A stretch of DNA of 64,000 bases from Alicyclobacillus herbarius DSM 13609 (GTDB taxonomy: Bacteria > Bacillota > Bacilli > Alicyclobacillales > Alicyclobacillaceae), in the NCBI RefSeq assembly GCF_000430585.1, contig NZ_AUMH01000017.1, positions 1 through 64,000 of the forward strand, written 5' to 3'. The notes below the pieces were generated by a model, which saw only the letters and a list, made by a program, of their open reading frames with translations, was not told where the DNA came from and ran no database searches. A program made the position numbers and the translations under genes. Numbering within the stretch: the first letter of the stretch is position 1; each line of letters opens with the position of its first letter. Shown one piece after another: positions 34,123 through 45,552 of the stretch.

Positions 34123-34234
34123 TTCGCATGTTGGTCTCTGACAGCGATGAGGCCGGAGGTTGCCTATGTGCCAAACGCCATATGGGCACCACTAGGGTTC
34201 TTCGGTGGAGCGTGTCCACTAGATTGGGCGATGA

Positions 34235-34555
<321 letters not shown>

Positions 34556-34708
34556 GTTCGGTTTTAAGGGTAATATGGGCAGATCTGCCCGTAGGCATGC
34601 GCCAGCCCACCACCTTGTTTGCTTGAGCGGGGATTACGCGCGTGCCGAGGCGCGTGAGTGAACGCGCTGATCGATGGGAAAGTGGATTTGTTTGTAGGGG
34701 GTGCAGAC

Positions 34709-35341
34709 ATGAAAGGCATCTTGGGTCGCAAACTCGGCATGACCCAGGTCTTCGACCAGGACGGCCGAGTGGTGCCGGTGACCGTGATTGCCGCGGGACC
34801 GTGCATCGTGTTGCAGAAGAAGACACCCGAGACGGATGGATACAGCGCTATCCAGCTTGGGTTTGGCGACAAGAAACCGAGCCGCGCCACGAAGGCAGAG
34901 CAAGGCCATGCGGCGAAGGCGAACACGGCGGCAAAACGGTATGTGCGTGAGCTGCGAGGCGTGGATGTAGACGCCTACGAGGTCGGCCAGCAGCTGGGTG
35001 CGGACGTGTTCAGCGAAGGGGACGTCGTGGACGTCATTGGTGTATCGAAGGGCAAAGGATACGCCGGCCCTATCAAGCGCCACAACCAGGCTCGTGGACC
35101 GATGGCGCACGGCTCGAAGTATCACCGTGGCGTCGGATCGCTCGGCGCGATTGCGCCAAACCGCGTCTTTAAAGGTCAGACGATGGCTGGCCGCATGGGT
35201 GGCGAGCGCACGACGGTCCAAAACCTGACCGTTGTCCGCGTGGATGCGGAGCGGAACCTGCTGCTCGTGAAGGGCTCGATTCCCGGGCCGAGAAACTCGT
35301 TTGTGACGGTGCGCAGCGCCGTGAAGGCAAACGCGAAATAA
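34709..35341 (+). CDS. rplC: 50S ribosomal protein L3
   Basis: L3 is an early assembly protein near the peptidyl transferase centre. The 210-residue protein starts [27 protein letters not shown] and contains the extended loop [17 protein letters not shown]. The ATG at 34709 with AGGGGG upstream is the conserved start; an earlier in-frame start lacks similarity. Confidence 0.97.
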   Translation: MKGILGRKLGMTQVFDQDGRVVPVTVIAAGPCIVLQKKTPETDGYSAIQLGFGDKKPSRATKAEQGHAAKANTAAKRYVRELRGVDVDAYEVGQQLGADVFSEGDVVDVIGVSKGKGYAGPIKRHNQARGPMAHGSKYHRGVGSLGAIAPNRVFKGQTMAGRMGGERTTVQNLTVVRVDAERNLLLVKGSIPGPRNSFVTVRSAVKANAK

Positions 35342-35362
35342 GGATCGAAAGGAGGCAGACTG

Positions 35363-35983
35363 ATGCCGAAGGTGACCGTGTACAACATGGCAGGCGAACA
35401 GGTAGGCGAGATCGAGCTGTCGGATAAAATTTTCGCGGCGCCTGTCCGTCCGGATTTGATGCACCAGGTGGTCTTGATGTATCTGAACAATGCCCGGCGG
35501 GGCACGCACAGCACCAAGGGTCGTTCGGAAGTGCGCGGAGGCGGACGCAAGCCGTGGCGGCAAAAAGGCACCGGCCGTGCGCGTCAAGGCAGCATCCGGG
35601 CTCCGCAATGGAAAGGCGGTGGGGTGGTCTTTGGGCCAAAGCCGCGTGAGTACAAGATGAAGGTGCCGAAGAAGGTCCGGCGTGCAGCTCTGTACAGCGC
35701 TTTGACGTCGAAGGTGGACGAGGGCAAGCTGATTGTGCTGGACAATCTCGAGTTGCCGGAGATTAAAACGAAACACGTGGTGGCGTTGTTGCGGCAGTTG
35801 AATCTCCAGAAGCCGCTCATTGTCGACGCTGAGGTGAACGAGAAGGCACTTCTGTCTGCCCGCAACCTGCCTGACGTGAAGTACGTCTCGGCCGGTGGAG
35901 TGAATGTCTACGACGTGCTGCGTCACGGCCATTTGGTCCTGACCCGCGATGCCGTCGAGAAGGTCCAGGAGGTGTTCGCGTAA
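35363..35983 (+). CDS. rplD: 50S ribosomal protein L4
   Basis: L4 lines the exit tunnel. The 206-residue protein has the tunnel loop [39 protein letters not shown] and the globular domain. Its stop overlaps the rplW start (TAATG), which implies translational coupling. Confidence 0.97.
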   Translation: MPKVTVYNMAGEQVGEIELSDKIFAAPVRPDLMHQVVLMYLNNARRGTHSTKGRSEVRGGGRKPWRQKGTGRARQGSIRAPQWKGGGVVFGPKPREYKMKVPKKVRRAALYSALTSKVDEGKLIVLDNLELPEIKTKHVVALLRQLNLQKPLIVDAEVNEKALLSARNLPDVKYVSAGGVNVYDVLRHGHLVLTRDAVEKVQEVFA

Positions 35984-36273
35984 TGGACCCGAGAGACCTG
36001 ATTAAACGGCCGGTGATTACCGAGAAGTCGACCGAGCTGATGGAGCAGGGCAAGTACGTGTTTGAAGTCGACAAGCGCGCCAACAAGACCGAGATTCGCC
36101 GGGCGGTGGAGAAGCTGTTTGGCGTGAAGGTGGCAAAAGTCAACACCCTGCGTGTGCCGGGTAAGACCAAGCGCGTGGGGCGTTTTGTCGGCCGGACCCC
36201 GGAATGGAAAAAGGCTGTCGTCACCCTGCGCCCAGATTCGGATCCCATCCGCATCTTTGGCGAAGACGCGTAA
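35983..36273 (+). CDS. rplW: 50S ribosomal protein L23
   Basis: L23 surrounds the tunnel exit and is the docking site for trigger factor and SRP. The 96-residue protein has the family pattern [46 protein letters not shown]. Its ATG overlaps the rplD stop. Confidence 0.97.
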   Translation: MDPRDLIKRPVITEKSTELMEQGKYVFEVDKRANKTEIRRAVEKLFGVKVAKVNTLRVPGKTKRVGRFVGRTPEWKKAVVTLRPDSDPIRIFGEDA

Positions 36274-36309
36274 GAACGCGAGATTTGACTGAAAAAGGAG
36301 GTTGACACG

Positions 36310-37140
36310 GTGGGTATCAAAAAATATCGGCCGACCTCCCCGGGACGTCGATTCATGTCGGTTTCGACGTTCGAGGAGATTACCACCGACCGGCCGGAGA
36401 AATCCCTGCTGGCGCCGCTGAAAAAGAACGCCGGGCGCAACAACCAGGGCAAGATTACGACCCGCCACCATGGCGGCGGCCACAAGCGCCGCTACCGCAT
36501 CATTGACTTTCGCCGGAACAAGGACGGCATCCCAGCGAAGGTTGCGACGATTGAATACGACCCGAACCGATCTGCTCGCATCGCGCTGCTCCACTACGCG
36601 GATGGCGAGAAGCGCTACATCATCGCGCCGCACGGCTTGAAGGTTGGGGACGTTCTCATGTCTGGCCCGGACGCGGACATTCGCCCGGGGAACACCCTGC
36701 CGCTGGCCAGTATCCCGGTTGGTACAGTCATTCACAACGTAGAACTGAAGCCGGGGCGTGGGGCGCAGTTGGTGCGCGCCGCCGGTGCGTCGGCGCAGCT
36801 GATGGCGAAGGAAGGCGACTACGCGCAGGTGCGCCTGACTTCCGGCGAGGTGCGCCTCATCCGCCTGGAATGCCGCGCAACCATCGGCCAGGTCGGCAAC
36901 CTAGATCATGAGAATATCCGCATTGGGAAGGCTGGGCGCTCGCGCTGGCTGGGCCGTCGCCCGACCGTCCGCGGTGTCGTGATGAACCCGGTCGACCACC
37001 CGCACGGCGGTGGTGAAGGTAAGGCACCGATTGGTCGGAAGTCGCCAATGTCCCCCTGGGGCAAGCCGACCTTGGGCAAGAAGACGCGCAAGAAGAACAA
37101 GCCGTCTGATAAGTATATTGTTCGCCGTCGCAAAAAGTAA
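36310..37140 (+). CDS. rplB: 50S ribosomal protein L2
   Basis: L2 is required for subunit association and peptidyl transfer. The 276-residue protein has the start [17 protein letters not shown], the [11 protein letters not shown] segment and the near-invariant [33 protein letters not shown], with the conserved histidine. It starts with GTG behind AAAAAGGAGG. Confidence 0.98.
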   Translation: MGIKKYRPTSPGRRFMSVSTFEEITTDRPEKSLLAPLKKNAGRNNQGKITTRHHGGGHKRRYRIIDFRRNKDGIPAKVATIEYDPNRSARIALLHYADGEKRYIIAPHGLKVGDVLMSGPDADIRPGNTLPLASIPVGTVIHNVELKPGRGAQLVRAAGASAQLMAKEGDYAQVRLTSGEVRLIRLECRATIGQVGNLDHENIRIGKAGRSRWLGRRPTVRGVVMNPVDHPHGGGEGKAPIGRKSPMSPWGKPTLGKKTRKKNKPSDKYIVRRRKK

Positions 37141-37247
37141 GACAGGTGCTTGGCCGCGTCCGCGCGGCCGGGCGAATGCGGCATGAGGCTTAAGGGTGGA
37201 AACAGTACGCGTTTTAGACTTTGGTCTCGTGGAAAGGAGGCTGCACT

Positions 37248-37529
37248 TTGGGACGTTCGCTGAAAAAGGGGCCGTTTTGTGACGCCTATCTCCTGAAGAA
37301 GGTCGAGGAGTTGAACAAGACCGGCGAGAAGCGGGTGATTAAGACTTGGTCGCGTCGTTCGACCATTTTCCCGCAGTTTGTCGGGCATACCTTTGCGGTA
37401 CATGATGGTCGCAAGCACGTGCCCGTGTACATTACGGAGGATATGGTCGGCCACAAGCTCGGTGAGTTTGCTCCGACCCGTACGTTTAAGGGACACGCCG
37501 GAGACGACCGTTCGTCGCGTTCCCGCTAA
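37248..37529 (+). CDS. rpsS: 30S ribosomal protein S19
   Basis: S19 is a small head protein contacting S13 and the P-site region. The 93-residue protein starts [22 protein letters not shown] and ends with the [14 protein letters not shown] motif. The TTG at 37248 is preferred because AAAGGAGG lies 7 bases upstream and it gives the normal length. Confidence 0.97.
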   Translation: MGRSLKKGPFCDAYLLKKVEELNKTGEKRVIKTWSRRSTIFPQFVGHTFAVHDGRKHVPVYITEDMVGHKLGEFAPTRTFKGHAGDDRSSRSR

Positions 37530-37558
37530 GTTCATCGGTTTGAAAGGATGGTGACAAC

Positions 37559-37912
37559 ATGGAAGCGGCACAGACGACTCGTGCGCGTGCGAAATATATC
37601 CGCATTGCTCCGCGCAAGGTGCGCTTGGTCGTGGATTTGATCCGCGGCAAGCGGGTGGGTGAAGCTCTCGCCATCCTTCGGCTGACCCCGCGCGGCGCCT
37701 CGCCGGTGGTCGAGAAGGTTCTTCGCTCGGCGATTGCGAATGCGGAAAACAACCATAACATGGATGTCAACCGCCTCTACATCAAAGAGGCGTACGTCGA
37801 CCCAGGTCCGACCTTGAAACGGTTCCATCCCCGGGCGCAGGGACGTGCTTACAGCATCATGAAGCGGACCAGCCACATTACGGTCGTGGTTGCGGAGAAA
37901 AAGGAGGGATAA
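37559..37912 (+). CDS. rplV: 50S ribosomal protein L22
   Basis: L22 reaches into the exit tunnel. The 117-residue protein has [22 protein letters not shown]-type sequence at the N-terminus and the hairpin loop [30 protein letters not shown]. No macrolide-type deletion is seen in that loop. Confidence 0.97.
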   Translation: MEAAQTTRARAKYIRIAPRKVRLVVDLIRGKRVGEALAILRLTPRGASPVVEKVLRSAIANAENNHNMDVNRLYIKEAYVDPGPTLKRFHPRAQGRAYSIMKRTSHITVVVAEKKEG

Positions 37913-37918
37913 GTCGGC

Positions 37919-38581
37919 ATGGGTCAAAAGGTCAATCCGGTCGGAATGCGGATCGGCATCATTCGCGACTGGGAATCGAAGTGGTACGCGGATAAGAAGA
38001 ACTACCAGGACCTGTTGCATGAGGACCTGAAGATTCGTGAATACATTGCCAAGCGGCTGAAGGACGCTGCGGTGGCTGAGGTCGACATTGAGCGTGCAGC
38101 CAACCGCATCAACGTCATCATTCATACGGCCAAACCGGGCATGGTCATCGGCAAGGGCGGTTCGGAAGTGGACGCCTTGCGCAACGCCTTGAGCGCGCTC
38201 ACCGGCAAACGGGTGCACATCTCCATCTCTGAGATTAAGCAACCGGACTTGTCGGCTCGTCTCGTGGCGGAGAATATCGCCAGCCAGTTGGAACGGCGCG
38301 TTGCCTTCCGGCGGGCGATGAAGCAGGCGATGCAGCGTTCTCTGCGGGCCGGCGCGAAAGGTATTCGCGTGCAGGTCTCCGGACGCTTGGGTGGTGCGGA
38401 AATCGCGCGTACGGAAGGGTATTCGGAAGGGACCGTGCCTTTGCATACACTGCGGGCAGACATTGACTACGCGCTGGCGGAGGCGCATACCACGTACGGG
38501 CGGATTGGAGTGAAAGTGTGGATTTACCGCGGCGAGGTGCTTCCGAAACGCCGTCGGACCGTTGAGGAAGGAGGCAACTGA
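37919..38581 (+). CDS. rpsC: 30S ribosomal protein S3
   Basis: S3 forms part of the mRNA entry channel. The 220-residue protein starts [25 protein letters not shown], has a KH domain with [15 protein letters not shown] and the C-terminal [25 protein letters not shown] lies at the end of rplV. Confidence 0.98.
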   Translation: MGQKVNPVGMRIGIIRDWESKWYADKKNYQDLLHEDLKIREYIAKRLKDAAVAEVDIERAANRINVIIHTAKPGMVIGKGGSEVDALRNALSALTGKRVHISISEIKQPDLSARLVAENIASQLERRVAFRRAMKQAMQRSLRAGAKGIRVQVSGRLGGAEIARTEGYSEGTVPLHTLRADIDYALAEAHTTYGRIGVKVWIYRGEVLPKRRRTVEEGGN

Positions 38582-38583
38582 TT

Positions 38584-39021
38584 ATGTTGATGCCAAAGCG
38601 CGTCAAGCATCGCAAGGAGCACCGCGGTCGCATGAAGGGTGTCTCCAAGGGCGGCACTGAAGTGACGTTCGGCGAGTACGGGCTGCAGGCGTTGGAACCC
38701 GCGTGGGTGACCAACCGTCAGATTGAAGCGGCTCGTATTGCGATGACTCGTTACATCCGGCGTGGTGGTAAGGTCTGGATTAAGATCTTCCCGAGCAAGC
38801 CGGTGACTCAGAAGCCTGCGGAAACCCGTATGGGTAGCGGTAAAGGCTCCCCGGAAAAATGGGTGGCTGTGGTGAAGCCGGGCCGAGTGCTGTTTGAACT
38901 GGCCGGCGTCAGCGAAGAGGTCGCGCGGGAAGCGATGCGCTTAGCCGCACACAAGCTTCCGATTAAGACGAAGTTTGTCAAGCGCGAAGAAGTGGGTGGT
39001 GAAGCGGATGAAAGCCAGTGA
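38584..39021 (+). CDS. rplP: 50S ribosomal protein L16
   Basis: L16 contacts A-site tRNA. The 145-residue protein starts [19 protein letters not shown] and contains [44 protein letters not shown] and the [24 protein letters not shown] motif. Its end overlaps rpmC by 14 bases. Confidence 0.98.
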   Translation: MLMPKRVKHRKEHRGRMKGVSKGGTEVTFGEYGLQALEPAWVTNRQIEAARIAMTRYIRRGGKVWIKIFPSKPVTQKPAETRMGSGKGSPEKWVAVVKPGRVLFELAGVSEEVAREAMRLAAHKLPIKTKFVKREEVGGEADESQ

Positions 39022-39205
39022 GCTGCGCAACTTGTCGACCGAGGAAATCGAGAACAAGGTCAACGAGTTGAAGGACGAGCTGTTTAACCTGCGTTTCCAG
39101 TTGGCGACGGGTCAATTGGAGAATCCCATGCGCATCCGCCAGGTCCGCAAAGACATCGCGCGCGCGAAGACGATTCTCAAGGAACGCGAACTCGGAATCG
39201 GTTGA
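39008..39205 (+). CDS. rpmC: 50S ribosomal protein L29
   Basis: This 65-residue two-helix protein sits at the tunnel exit beside L23. It shows the signature [41 protein letters not shown]. The ATG at 39008 lies inside the 3' end of rplP. Confidence 0.96.
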   Translation: MKASELRNLSTEEIENKVNELKDELFNLRFQLATGQLENPMRIRQVRKDIARAKTILKERELGIG

Positions 39206-39225
39206 TTCGGAAAGGGGGATGTCCA

Positions 39226-39486
39226 GTGGAGCGGAACTTTCGCAAGGTGCGCGTCGGTAAGGTCGTCAGCGACAAGATGGACAAGACGATTGTCGTAGCC
39301 GTCGAGGAGCGCGTGATGCACCCGTTGTACGGCAAGACCGTGCGTCGTACGAAGAAGTTCAAAGCGCACGACGAGAACAATGAGGCCAAGGTAGGCGACG
39401 TGGTGCGCATCATGGAGACCCGTCCGCTTTCGAAGGAGAAGCGGTGGCGCCTGGTCGAAATCGTGGAGAAGGCTGTTATCATCTGA
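39226..39486 (+). CDS. rpsQ: 30S ribosomal protein S17
   Basis: S17 is an early-assembly OB-fold protein. The 86-residue protein reads [49 protein letters not shown], the S17 signature. The GTG at 39226 follows AAAGGGGGA; an upstream ATG would add eight unrelated residues. Confidence 0.97.
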   Translation: MERNFRKVRVGKVVSDKMDKTIVVAVEERVMHPLYGKTVRRTKKFKAHDENNEAKVGDVVRIMETRPLSKEKRWRLVEIVEKAVII

Positions 39487-39516
39487 AGCTAGCGGGCAGA
39501 GGGAGGAGGTCTGACG

Positions 39517-39885
39517 ATGATTCAACCACAGACCCGACTGGTCGTGGCGGACAACACCGGTGCGAAGGAGATTATGTGCTTCCGCGTGCTGGGTGGTTCC
39601 AACCGCAAGACGGCAAACATCGGCGACGTGATTGTCGCGTCCGTGAAGAGTGCAACACCCGGTGGCGTTGTCAAAAAGGGCGACGTGGTCAAGGCGGTTA
39701 TTGTGCGCAGCAAGCGCGGGTTGCGGCGCCCGGACGGATCGTACATCCGCTTTGACGAGAACGCCGCGGTGATTATCCGTGAGGACAAGAGCCCGCGCGG
39801 AACGCGTATCTTTGGTCCAGTGGCGCGTGAACTGCGCGATCGCGATTTCATGAAAATCATCTCCCTGGCGCCGGAAGTGCTGTGA
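39517..39885 (+). CDS. rplN: 50S ribosomal protein L14
   Basis: L14 lies at the subunit interface. The 122-residue protein starts [44 protein letters not shown] and ends with [22 protein letters not shown], as in the family. GGGAGGAGG precedes the ATG. Confidence 0.98.
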   Translation: MIQPQTRLVVADNTGAKEIMCFRVLGGSNRKTANIGDVIVASVKSATPGGVVKKGDVVKAVIVRSKRGLRRPDGSYIRFDENAAVIIREDKSPRGTRIFGPVARELRDRDFMKIISLAPEVL

Positions 39886-39914
39886 GCCAGGGGCGCACGA
39901 TTGGGGGTGTCCGT

Positions 39915-40235
39915 ATGCCGAAGCTGCACGTCAAGACCGGCGACAAAGTGGTCGTCATCGCCGGCAAGGACAAGTCGAAGACAGGCAAAGTGCTGAAGGT
40001 GTTTCCGAAGCAACAGCGCGTGCTGGTCGAAGGCGTGAACATCGTCAAGCGCCACACGAAGCCGAACTTCAAGTACCCTGAGGGCGGCATCATCGAGAAG
40101 GAGGCGCCTATCCACGTCTCCAACGTGATGCATGTCGATCCGAAGACCGGCGCGCCAACGCGCATTGGTTACAAGGTGTTGGAAGACGGGCGCAAGGTGC
40201 GTTACGCGAAAAAGTCTGGCGAAGTGATTGACTGA
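39915..40235 (+). CDS. rplX: 50S ribosomal protein L24
   Basis: L24 is an assembly initiator with a KOW motif ([34 protein letters not shown]). The 106-residue protein starts at the ATG at 39915 behind TGGGGGTG. An in-frame upstream start overlapping rplN has no similarity to L24. Confidence 0.97.
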   Translation: MPKLHVKTGDKVVVIAGKDKSKTGKVLKVFPKQQRVLVEGVNIVKRHTKPNFKYPEGGIIEKEAPIHVSNVMHVDPKTGAPTRIGYKVLEDGRKVRYAKKSGEVID

Positions 40236-40261
40236 GTAGCCAGGTGAAAGGAGGGACCGAA

Positions 40262-40804
40262 GTGGCCCGTTTGCAGGAGCATTACAAGAATCACGTGGTT
40301 GGCGAGTTGATGAAGCAGTTCAACTACAAGTCCATCATGCAAGTTCCACGGATTGAAAAAGTCGTGGTCAACATGGGATTGGGCGAAGCCGTGCAGAACC
40401 CGAAGGTGATTGACGCGGCGGTCGACGACCTTACCCGCATCACCGGCCAGAAGCCGGTCGTCACCCGGGCGAAAAAGTCGATTGCCCAGTTCCGTATCCG
40501 CACCGGCATGCCGATTGGCGCCAAAGTGACGCTGCGCGGCGAGCGGATGTACCACTTTCTCGATAAATTGATGAACATCGCGCTCCCCCGTGTGCGCGAC
40601 TTCCGCGGTGTTTCGCCGCGGGCGTTTGACGGTCGCGGCAACTATACCCTGGGGTTGCGCGAGCAGCTCATCTTCCCGGAAATCGACTACGATAAGGTCG
40701 ATAAGGTGCGTGGCCTGGAAGTTGTGATTGTGACCACGGCGCCGACGGACGAAGAGGCGCGTGCTCTGTTGACGGCGATGGGAATGCCGTTCCGACGTTC
40801 CTGA
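40262..40804 (+). CDS. rplE: 50S ribosomal protein L5
   Basis: L5 binds 5S rRNA in the central protuberance. The 180-residue protein has [20 protein letters not shown], the [29 protein letters not shown] signature and [29 protein letters not shown]. The GTG at 40262 is 8 bases after AAAGGAGG. Confidence 0.97.
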   Translation: MARLQEHYKNHVVGELMKQFNYKSIMQVPRIEKVVVNMGLGEAVQNPKVIDAAVDDLTRITGQKPVVTRAKKSIAQFRIRTGMPIGAKVTLRGERMYHFLDKLMNIALPRVRDFRGVSPRAFDGRGNYTLGLREQLIFPEIDYDKVDKVRGLEVVIVTTAPTDEEARALLTAMGMPFRRS

Positions 40805-40833
40805 GTCAAACTGAACTTGGGAGGATTGATGAC

Positions 40834-41019
40834 GTGGCAAAGAAGTCGATGATTGCCAAGGCCCAGCGGAAGCCAAAGTTTAGCACGCGCGCGTATACGC
40901 GCTGCCGTATCTGCGGTCGGCCCCACTCGGTGCTGCGCAAGTTTGGCATCTGCCGCATTTGCTTCCGCAATCTGGCCTACAAGGGTCAGTTGCCGGGTGT
41001 GAAAAAGGCGAGCTGGTAA
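40834..41019 (+). CDS. rpsN: 30S ribosomal protein S14, zinc (type Z) form
   Basis: This 61-residue S14 carries two CxxC pairs, CRIC and CRIC, in [29 protein letters not shown], which makes it the short zinc form rather than the long zinc-free paralogue. GTG start behind GGGAGG. It lies between rplE and rpsH as expected. Confidence 0.97.
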   Translation: MAKKSMIAKAQRKPKFSTRAYTRCRICGRPHSVLRKFGICRICFRNLAYKGQLPGVKKASW

Positions 41020-41040
41020 GAGGAAGGAGGTAATTCCACG

Positions 41041-41439
41041 ATGGTGATGACGGACCCAATTGCAGATATGCTAACGCGCATCCGCAACGCGAACGCGGTT
41101 GGACACGACAAGGTCGAGGTGCCGGGTTCCAACCTGAAGCGTGCCTTGGCGGAGATCCTGAAGCGCGAAGGGTACATTCGTGACGCGGAGTTCATTCCGG
41201 ACGACAAGCAGGGCATCATTCGCCTGTTCCTGAAGTACGGACGCAACCAGGAGCGGGTGATTACGGGCCTGAAGCGGATCTCGAAACCGGGGCGGCGCGT
41301 GTATGCGTCTCGGGATGAGATTCCCCGGGTTCTCGGCGGACTGGGTATTGCCATCTTGTCGACGTCCAAGGGCGTTCTGACGGACAAAGAGGCCCGCAAA
41401 CTGGGTGTCGGCGGCGAGGTTATCTGTTACATCTGGTAA
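41041..41439 (+). CDS. rpsH: 30S ribosomal protein S8
   Basis: S8 binds the central domain of 16S rRNA and in some bacteria represses the spc operon. The 132-residue protein starts [30 protein letters not shown] and ends with the signature [36 protein letters not shown] precedes the ATG. Confidence 0.98.
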   Translation: MVMTDPIADMLTRIRNANAVGHDKVEVPGSNLKRALAEILKREGYIRDAEFIPDDKQGIIRLFLKYGRNQERVITGLKRISKPGRRVYASRDEIPRVLGGLGIAILSTSKGVLTDKEARKLGVGGEVICYIW

Positions 41440-41461
41440 ACTGCAGAACGGAGGTGCAAAC

Positions 41462-42001
41462 ATGTCCCGAATTGGCCGCAAACCGATTCAAATCCCTGCT
41501 GGCGTCGAGGTCTCCTGCCAAGGCCAGGAGGTCGTGGTGAAGGGCCCGAAAGGAACCCTGACGCGGCGGGTCCACCCGGACATGAAAGTGGTCGTGGAAA
41601 ACGGGCAGATTGTCGTTGAACGGCCGAGCGACAACAAGTTGCACCGCAGTCTGCACGGCACCACCCGCAGCGTCCTGGCGAACATGGTCGAGGGCGTGAC
41701 CAACGGCTACTCGAAGAGCCTGGAGTTGGTCGGCGTGGGCTACCGTGCGGCAAAAAGCGGCAACAAGGTGACCTTGTCCCTCGGTTTCTCGCATCCGGTG
41801 GAGCTCGATCCGGTCGAGGGCATCGAGATTGAGGTTCCGGCGGCGAACAAGCTCGTGATTCGCGGCATTGACAAGGAACTGGTCGGCGAGTATGCCGCAA
41901 AGGTGCGGAGCATCCGTAAACCGGAGCCGTATAAAGGCAAAGGCATCAAGTACGAAAATGAAGTCATTCGCCGCAAAGTCGGTAAGACTGGTAAGAAGTA
42001 A
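41462..42001 (+). CDS. rplF: 50S ribosomal protein L6
   Basis: L6 lies near the factor-binding site. The 179-residue protein starts [31 protein letters not shown] and ends with the L6 signature [38 protein letters not shown] precedes the ATG. Confidence 0.98.
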   Translation: MSRIGRKPIQIPAGVEVSCQGQEVVVKGPKGTLTRRVHPDMKVVVENGQIVVERPSDNKLHRSLHGTTRSVLANMVEGVTNGYSKSLELVGVGYRAAKSGNKVTLSLGFSHPVELDPVEGIEIEVPAANKLVIRGIDKELVGEYAAKVRSIRKPEPYKGKGIKYENEVIRRKVGKTGKK

Positions 42002-42030
42002 GCGGACGGGCTGAGGAAGGAGGGGCATGT

Positions 42031-42399
42031 ATGATTAGCAAGGAAGACCGCAATCTGGCGCGCAAACGGCGGCACCTGCGGGTGCGCAAACGCGTTTCGG
42101 GCACGCCGGAGCGTCCTCGTTTGAACGTGTACCGTTCCAATAAGCACATCTACGCCCAGGTCATCGATGATGTGGCCGGGCACACCCTCGTCAGCGCCTC
42201 GACGCTCGATCCGGAGCTGCGCGAACAGGTGAGCAACGGAGGCAACGTGGAGGCGGCCGAAAAGGTCGGCACCCTTGTAGCCAAGCGGGCTTTGGAAAAG
42301 GGCATTGAGACGGTCGTGTTTGACCGCGGCGGATACTTGTACCATGGGCGTGTGCAGGCGTTGGCGGAAGCGGCGCGTGCAGCCGGTTTGAAATTCTAA
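42031..42399 (+). CDS. rplR: 50S ribosomal protein L18
   Basis: L18 binds 5S rRNA together with L5. The 122-residue protein reads [37 protein letters not shown] and ends with [28 protein letters not shown], the family C-terminus. Confidence 0.98.
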   Translation: MISKEDRNLARKRRHLRVRKRVSGTPERPRLNVYRSNKHIYAQVIDDVAGHTLVSASTLDPELREQVSNGGNVEAAEKVGTLVAKRALEKGIETVVFDRGGYLYHGRVQALAEAARAAGLKF

Positions 42400-42418
42400 A
42401 CGAGAGGAAGGTGTCGTT

Positions 42419-42916
42419 GTGCGTATCGATCCGAATCAGCTGGAGCTGTCCGAGAAGCTGGTGACTGTCAACCGCGTGTCGAAGGTCGTCAAGGGTGGCC
42501 GCCGCTTCTCGTTCTCGGCCCTGATGGTCGTCGGCGACGGGAACGGCCACGTCGGCGCGGGTCTGGGCAAGGCCTCTGAGGTTCCGGAGGCCATCCGCAA
42601 AGCGGTTGAAGACGCGAAGAAGAACCTGATTCAAGTGCCGATGAAGGGCACCACGATTCCGCATGAGGCGATTGGTCACTTTGGTGCTGCTCGGGTGCTC
42701 ATCAAGCCGGCGCCGGAAGGTAGTGGTGTGATTGCGGGTGGCCCGGCGCGTGCGGTGCTCGAATTGGCGGGGATTAAGGACATCGTCACCAAGTCGCTGG
42801 GTTCGCGGAACCCGATTAACATGGTTCACGCGACGCTGGACGGCCTGAAGCAGCTCAAGCGTGCGGAAGAGGTGGCTCGCCTGCGCGGCAAGAGCATTGA
42901 GGAAATCCTGGGATAA
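42419..42916 (+). CDS. rpsE: 30S ribosomal protein S5
   Basis: S5 is at the mRNA entry site and affects accuracy. The 165-residue protein has the dsRBD-like N-terminal domain with [43 protein letters not shown] and the second domain with [22 protein letters not shown] start behind GAGGAAGGTG. Confidence 0.98.
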   Translation: MRIDPNQLELSEKLVTVNRVSKVVKGGRRFSFSALMVVGDGNGHVGAGLGKASEVPEAIRKAVEDAKKNLIQVPMKGTTIPHEAIGHFGAARVLIKPAPEGSGVIAGGPARAVLELAGIKDIVTKSLGSRNPINMVHATLDGLKQLKRAEEVARLRGKSIEEILG

Positions 42917-42929
42917 GGGAGGGTTACCG

Positions 42930-43121
42930 ATGGCGAATAAATTGGCGATTACCCTCAAGCGCAGTCCCATTGGTCGGCCCGAGCCGCAGCGGCGCACGGT
43001 GAAGGCGTTGGGCTTGCACAAGTTGAACGAGACCGTGGTCCATGACGACAGCCCGACCATTCGCGGCATGATTAACAAGGTCGTGCACTTGGTCGAAGTG
43101 CAAGTTGTCGAATCGAACTGA
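42930..43121 (+). CDS. rpmD: 50S ribosomal protein L30
   Basis: This 63-residue protein has the L30 pattern [53 protein letters not shown]. The ATG at 42930 follows GGGAGGG; the longer frame upstream lies inside rpsE and is not similar to L30. Confidence 0.97.
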   Translation: MANKLAITLKRSPIGRPEPQRRTVKALGLHKLNETVVHDDSPTIRGMINKVVHLVEVQVVESN

Positions 43122-43138
43122 GCGAGGGGGTGGATGGA

Positions 43139-43582
43139 ATGCAGCTGCATGAATTGAAGGGCAATGAAGGTGCGCGCCACAGCCGCAAGCGTGTGGGCCG
43201 GGGGAGCAGCTCGGGGATGGGCAAAACCTCGACCCGCGGTCAGAAGGGCCAATGGGCCCGCTCGGGCGGCGGCGTACGGCCAGGGTTTGAAGGCGGTCAG
43301 ACGCCTTTGTTCCGTCGACTGCCAAAGCGCGGCTTTACCAATGCGCGCTTCCGCAAAGAGTATGCGGTGGTGAATCTGTCGCAGCTCAGCGAGCTACCAG
43401 AAGGTACGGTGGTAACCCCCGAGTTCCTGAAGGAACAGCGGATTGTTCGCGACCTCAAGGACGGGGTGAAGGTTCTGGCGGGTGGCGACTTGACGGTAAA
43501 GTTGACCGTTCGGGCGCACGCATATTCGGCTGCTGCCAAGGCGAAGATTGAAGCGGCAGGCGGCACCGCTGAGGTGATCTAA
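43139..43582 (+). CDS. rplO: 50S ribosomal protein L15
   Basis: L15 is a late-assembly protein with an extended N-terminal arm. The 147-residue protein starts [38 protein letters not shown], the family signature. The ATG at 43139 follows GAGGGGG; a GTG at 43130 would be too close to that site. The secY ribosome-binding site lies within its last codons. Confidence 0.97.
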   Translation: MQLHELKGNEGARHSRKRVGRGSSSGMGKTSTRGQKGQWARSGGGVRPGFEGGQTPLFRRLPKRGFTNARFRKEYAVVNLSQLSELPEGTVVTPEFLKEQRIVRDLKDGVKVLAGGDLTVKLTVRAHAYSAAAKAKIEAAGGTAEVI

Positions 43583-43583
43583 A

Positions 43584-44864
43584 TTGCAGACCTTCCTAAA
43601 CCTGTGGAAGCTCAAGCACCTGCGGCGGCGAATCTTATTTACGTTGTTCATGATTGCGGTGTATCGCATTGGCACGTATATTCCGGTGCCGGACATGAAC
43701 ACCGCCCTCTTGAACAACCCCAGCAATCAAAACCCGCTGTTCGACCTGTTGAACATGTTCTCGGGCGGTGCGTTTTACCGCTTCTCGATCTTTGCGATGA
43801 GCGTGACGCCGTACATTACGGCGTCCATCATCGTGCAGTTGCTGCAGACCGGTGTGATTCGGCGGTTTGAGGAGTGGAGCAAGGAAGGAGAAGCGGGCCG
43901 GCGTAGGCTCACGCAGGTGACGCGTTATCTGACCGTGGCACTGGGGCTGGTGCAGGCTGCAGGGCTCACATTCTCATTCCACAGGGGAGGCCTGCTTTAC
44001 GAGGATACCTGGTGGTGGTATATCGTCATTGTCATTGCGCTGACCGCCGGTGATACCCTACTGATGTGGTTCGGTGAGATGATCACCGAAAAGGGGATTG
44101 GCAACGGCATCTCCATCATCATTTTCGTCAGCATCATTGCGCGCCTTGGTCAGCTCGGCCAAGAGGTGTACACCAAGTGGTTCGTTCCCAACCCTGGCGA
44201 CTGGTTTATGAACGGACTCAAGGTCTTGCTTTTGGTTGCCGGTGTGGTGCTGATTTTCGGGTTGATTGTATTTGTGCAGCAGGCCGAGCGCAAGATTCCG
44301 GTCCAGTATGCCAAGCGTGTGGTCGGCCGCACCATCTACAGCGGTCAGCAGACGCACATCCCGCTTAAGGTCAACGCGGCGGGTGTGATTCCGGTGATTT
44401 TCGCCAGTTCGTTGCTCATGCTGCCGTATATGGCGGCCTCGTTCTTCCAGAAGCACGCCTGGGCACAATGGATTATGCGCTACCTGTATCCGAACTCAGG
44501 ATGGTTTATCGCGGCGGAGGTCGTATTCATCATCCTGTTTACGTTCTTCTACACGCACGTGCAGATTAACCCGCAGCAGCTGGCGGAGCAGTTGCAAAAG
44601 CACGCGGGGTACATTCCCGGTGTCCGGCCTGGGGACGAGACGGAGTTGTACATCGTGCGCGTGGTCAACCGGATTACGGTTTTCGGATCCGTCTTTTTGG
44701 GGGGCATTTCGGTTCTACCGTTCCTGCTCTTGTCAGGGGCAGGCTTGACGTCGGTTTACTTCGGAGGCACCTCACTGTTGATTATCGTGGGTGTCGCGCT
44801 CCAGACGCTGCAGCAGCTGGAAGGGCAGCTGTTGCAACGCCACTATCGCGGGTTCATCCGTTGA
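43584..44864 (+). CDS. secY: Preprotein translocase subunit SecY
   Basis: SecY is the Sec channel. The 426-residue protein has ten membrane segments and the conserved signatures YRIGTYIPVPDMN, GGAFYRFSIFAMSVTPYITASIIVQLL and QQAERKIPVQYAKRVVGR. The start is a TTG one base after the rplO stop, with GAGGTGATC inside the rplO 3' end. It closes the spc cluster before adk. Confidence 0.97.
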   Translation: MQTFLNLWKLKHLRRRILFTLFMIAVYRIGTYIPVPDMNTALLNNPSNQNPLFDLLNMFSGGAFYRFSIFAMSVTPYITASIIVQLLQTGVIRRFEEWSKEGEAGRRRLTQVTRYLTVALGLVQAAGLTFSFHRGGLLYEDTWWWYIVIVIALTAGDTLLMWFGEMITEKGIGNGISIIIFVSIIARLGQLGQEVYTKWFVPNPGDWFMNGLKVLLLVAGVVLIFGLIVFVQQAERKIPVQYAKRVVGRTIYSGQQTHIPLKVNAAGVIPVIFASSLLMLPYMAASFFQKHAWAQWIMRYLYPNSGWFIAAEVVFIILFTFFYTHVQINPQQLAEQLQKHAGYIPGVRPGDETELYIVRVVNRITVFGSVFLGGISVLPFLLLSGAGLTSVYFGGTSLLIIVGVALQTLQQLEGQLLQRHYRGFIR

Positions 44865-44887
44865 TCAATTCTGGGGGGAGAGACGGG

Positions 44888-45538
44888 ATGCAAATCGTCT
44901 TACTAGGTATGCCCGGGGCCGGCAAGGGCACCCAGGCGGCCCGCATTCGCGAGGATTATGGCTTGGTGCACATCTCGACCGGTGATATGTTCCGGGCAGC
45001 GGCCGCGATGGGGACGCCCCTTGGCCAAAAGGTCAAAGGGTACCTGGATAGTGGCAAGTTGGTGCCGGACGACGTGACGATAGAAGTGGTGCGTGAACGA
45101 TTGCGCCAGCCGGACGCGGAGCAGGGATTCCTCTTGGACGGTTTTCCACGGACCCTGCCGCAGGCAGAGGCGCTCGATGCGATGTTGACGGAGATTGGCC
45201 GTGACCTGAGTGCCGCGTTGTACATCCACGTGCCGCAAGAGGTCCTGTTGTCCAGGATGACTGGACGTCGCATCTGCCGCGCATGCGGGGCGACGTATCA
45301 CGTGGTGTTTCAACCACCTCGCCAGGAGGGCATTTGCGACCGCTGTGGAGGCGAGTTGTATCAACGCAGCGACGACACCGAGGAAGCCGTGAAGACCCGC
45401 TTGCAGCAGTACGCGCACACGGCGCCCCTGGTCGAATATTATCGGAAGCGGGGACTGCTGCGGCAGGTGGACGGGCAACGCCCGATTGATGATGTGTATG
45501 CCGAGGTGAAGAAGGTCTTGGCCGAACTCGGTGCTTGA
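44888..45538 (+). CDS. adk: Adenylate kinase (zinc-lid form)
   Basis: Adk interconverts AMP, ADP and ATP. The 216-residue protein has the P-loop GMPGAGKGTQ, the AMP-binding region HISTGDMFRAA and LDGFPRTLPQAEAL, and a long LID with four cysteines (CRACGATYH near 130 and CDRCGGELY near 150) that bind zinc, as in many Gram-positives. The ATG at 44888 has GGGGGGAGA upstream. In Bacillus map follows here; in this window a KOW protein follows instead. Confidence 0.97.
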   Translation: MQIVLLGMPGAGKGTQAARIREDYGLVHISTGDMFRAAAAMGTPLGQKVKGYLDSGKLVPDDVTIEVVRERLRQPDAEQGFLLDGFPRTLPQAEALDAMLTEIGRDLSAALYIHVPQEVLLSRMTGRRICRACGATYHVVFQPPRQEGICDRCGGELYQRSDDTEEAVKTRLQQYAHTAPLVEYYRKRGLLRQVDGQRPIDDVYAEVKKVLAELGA

Positions 45539-45552
45539 GGTGAGAGACGACA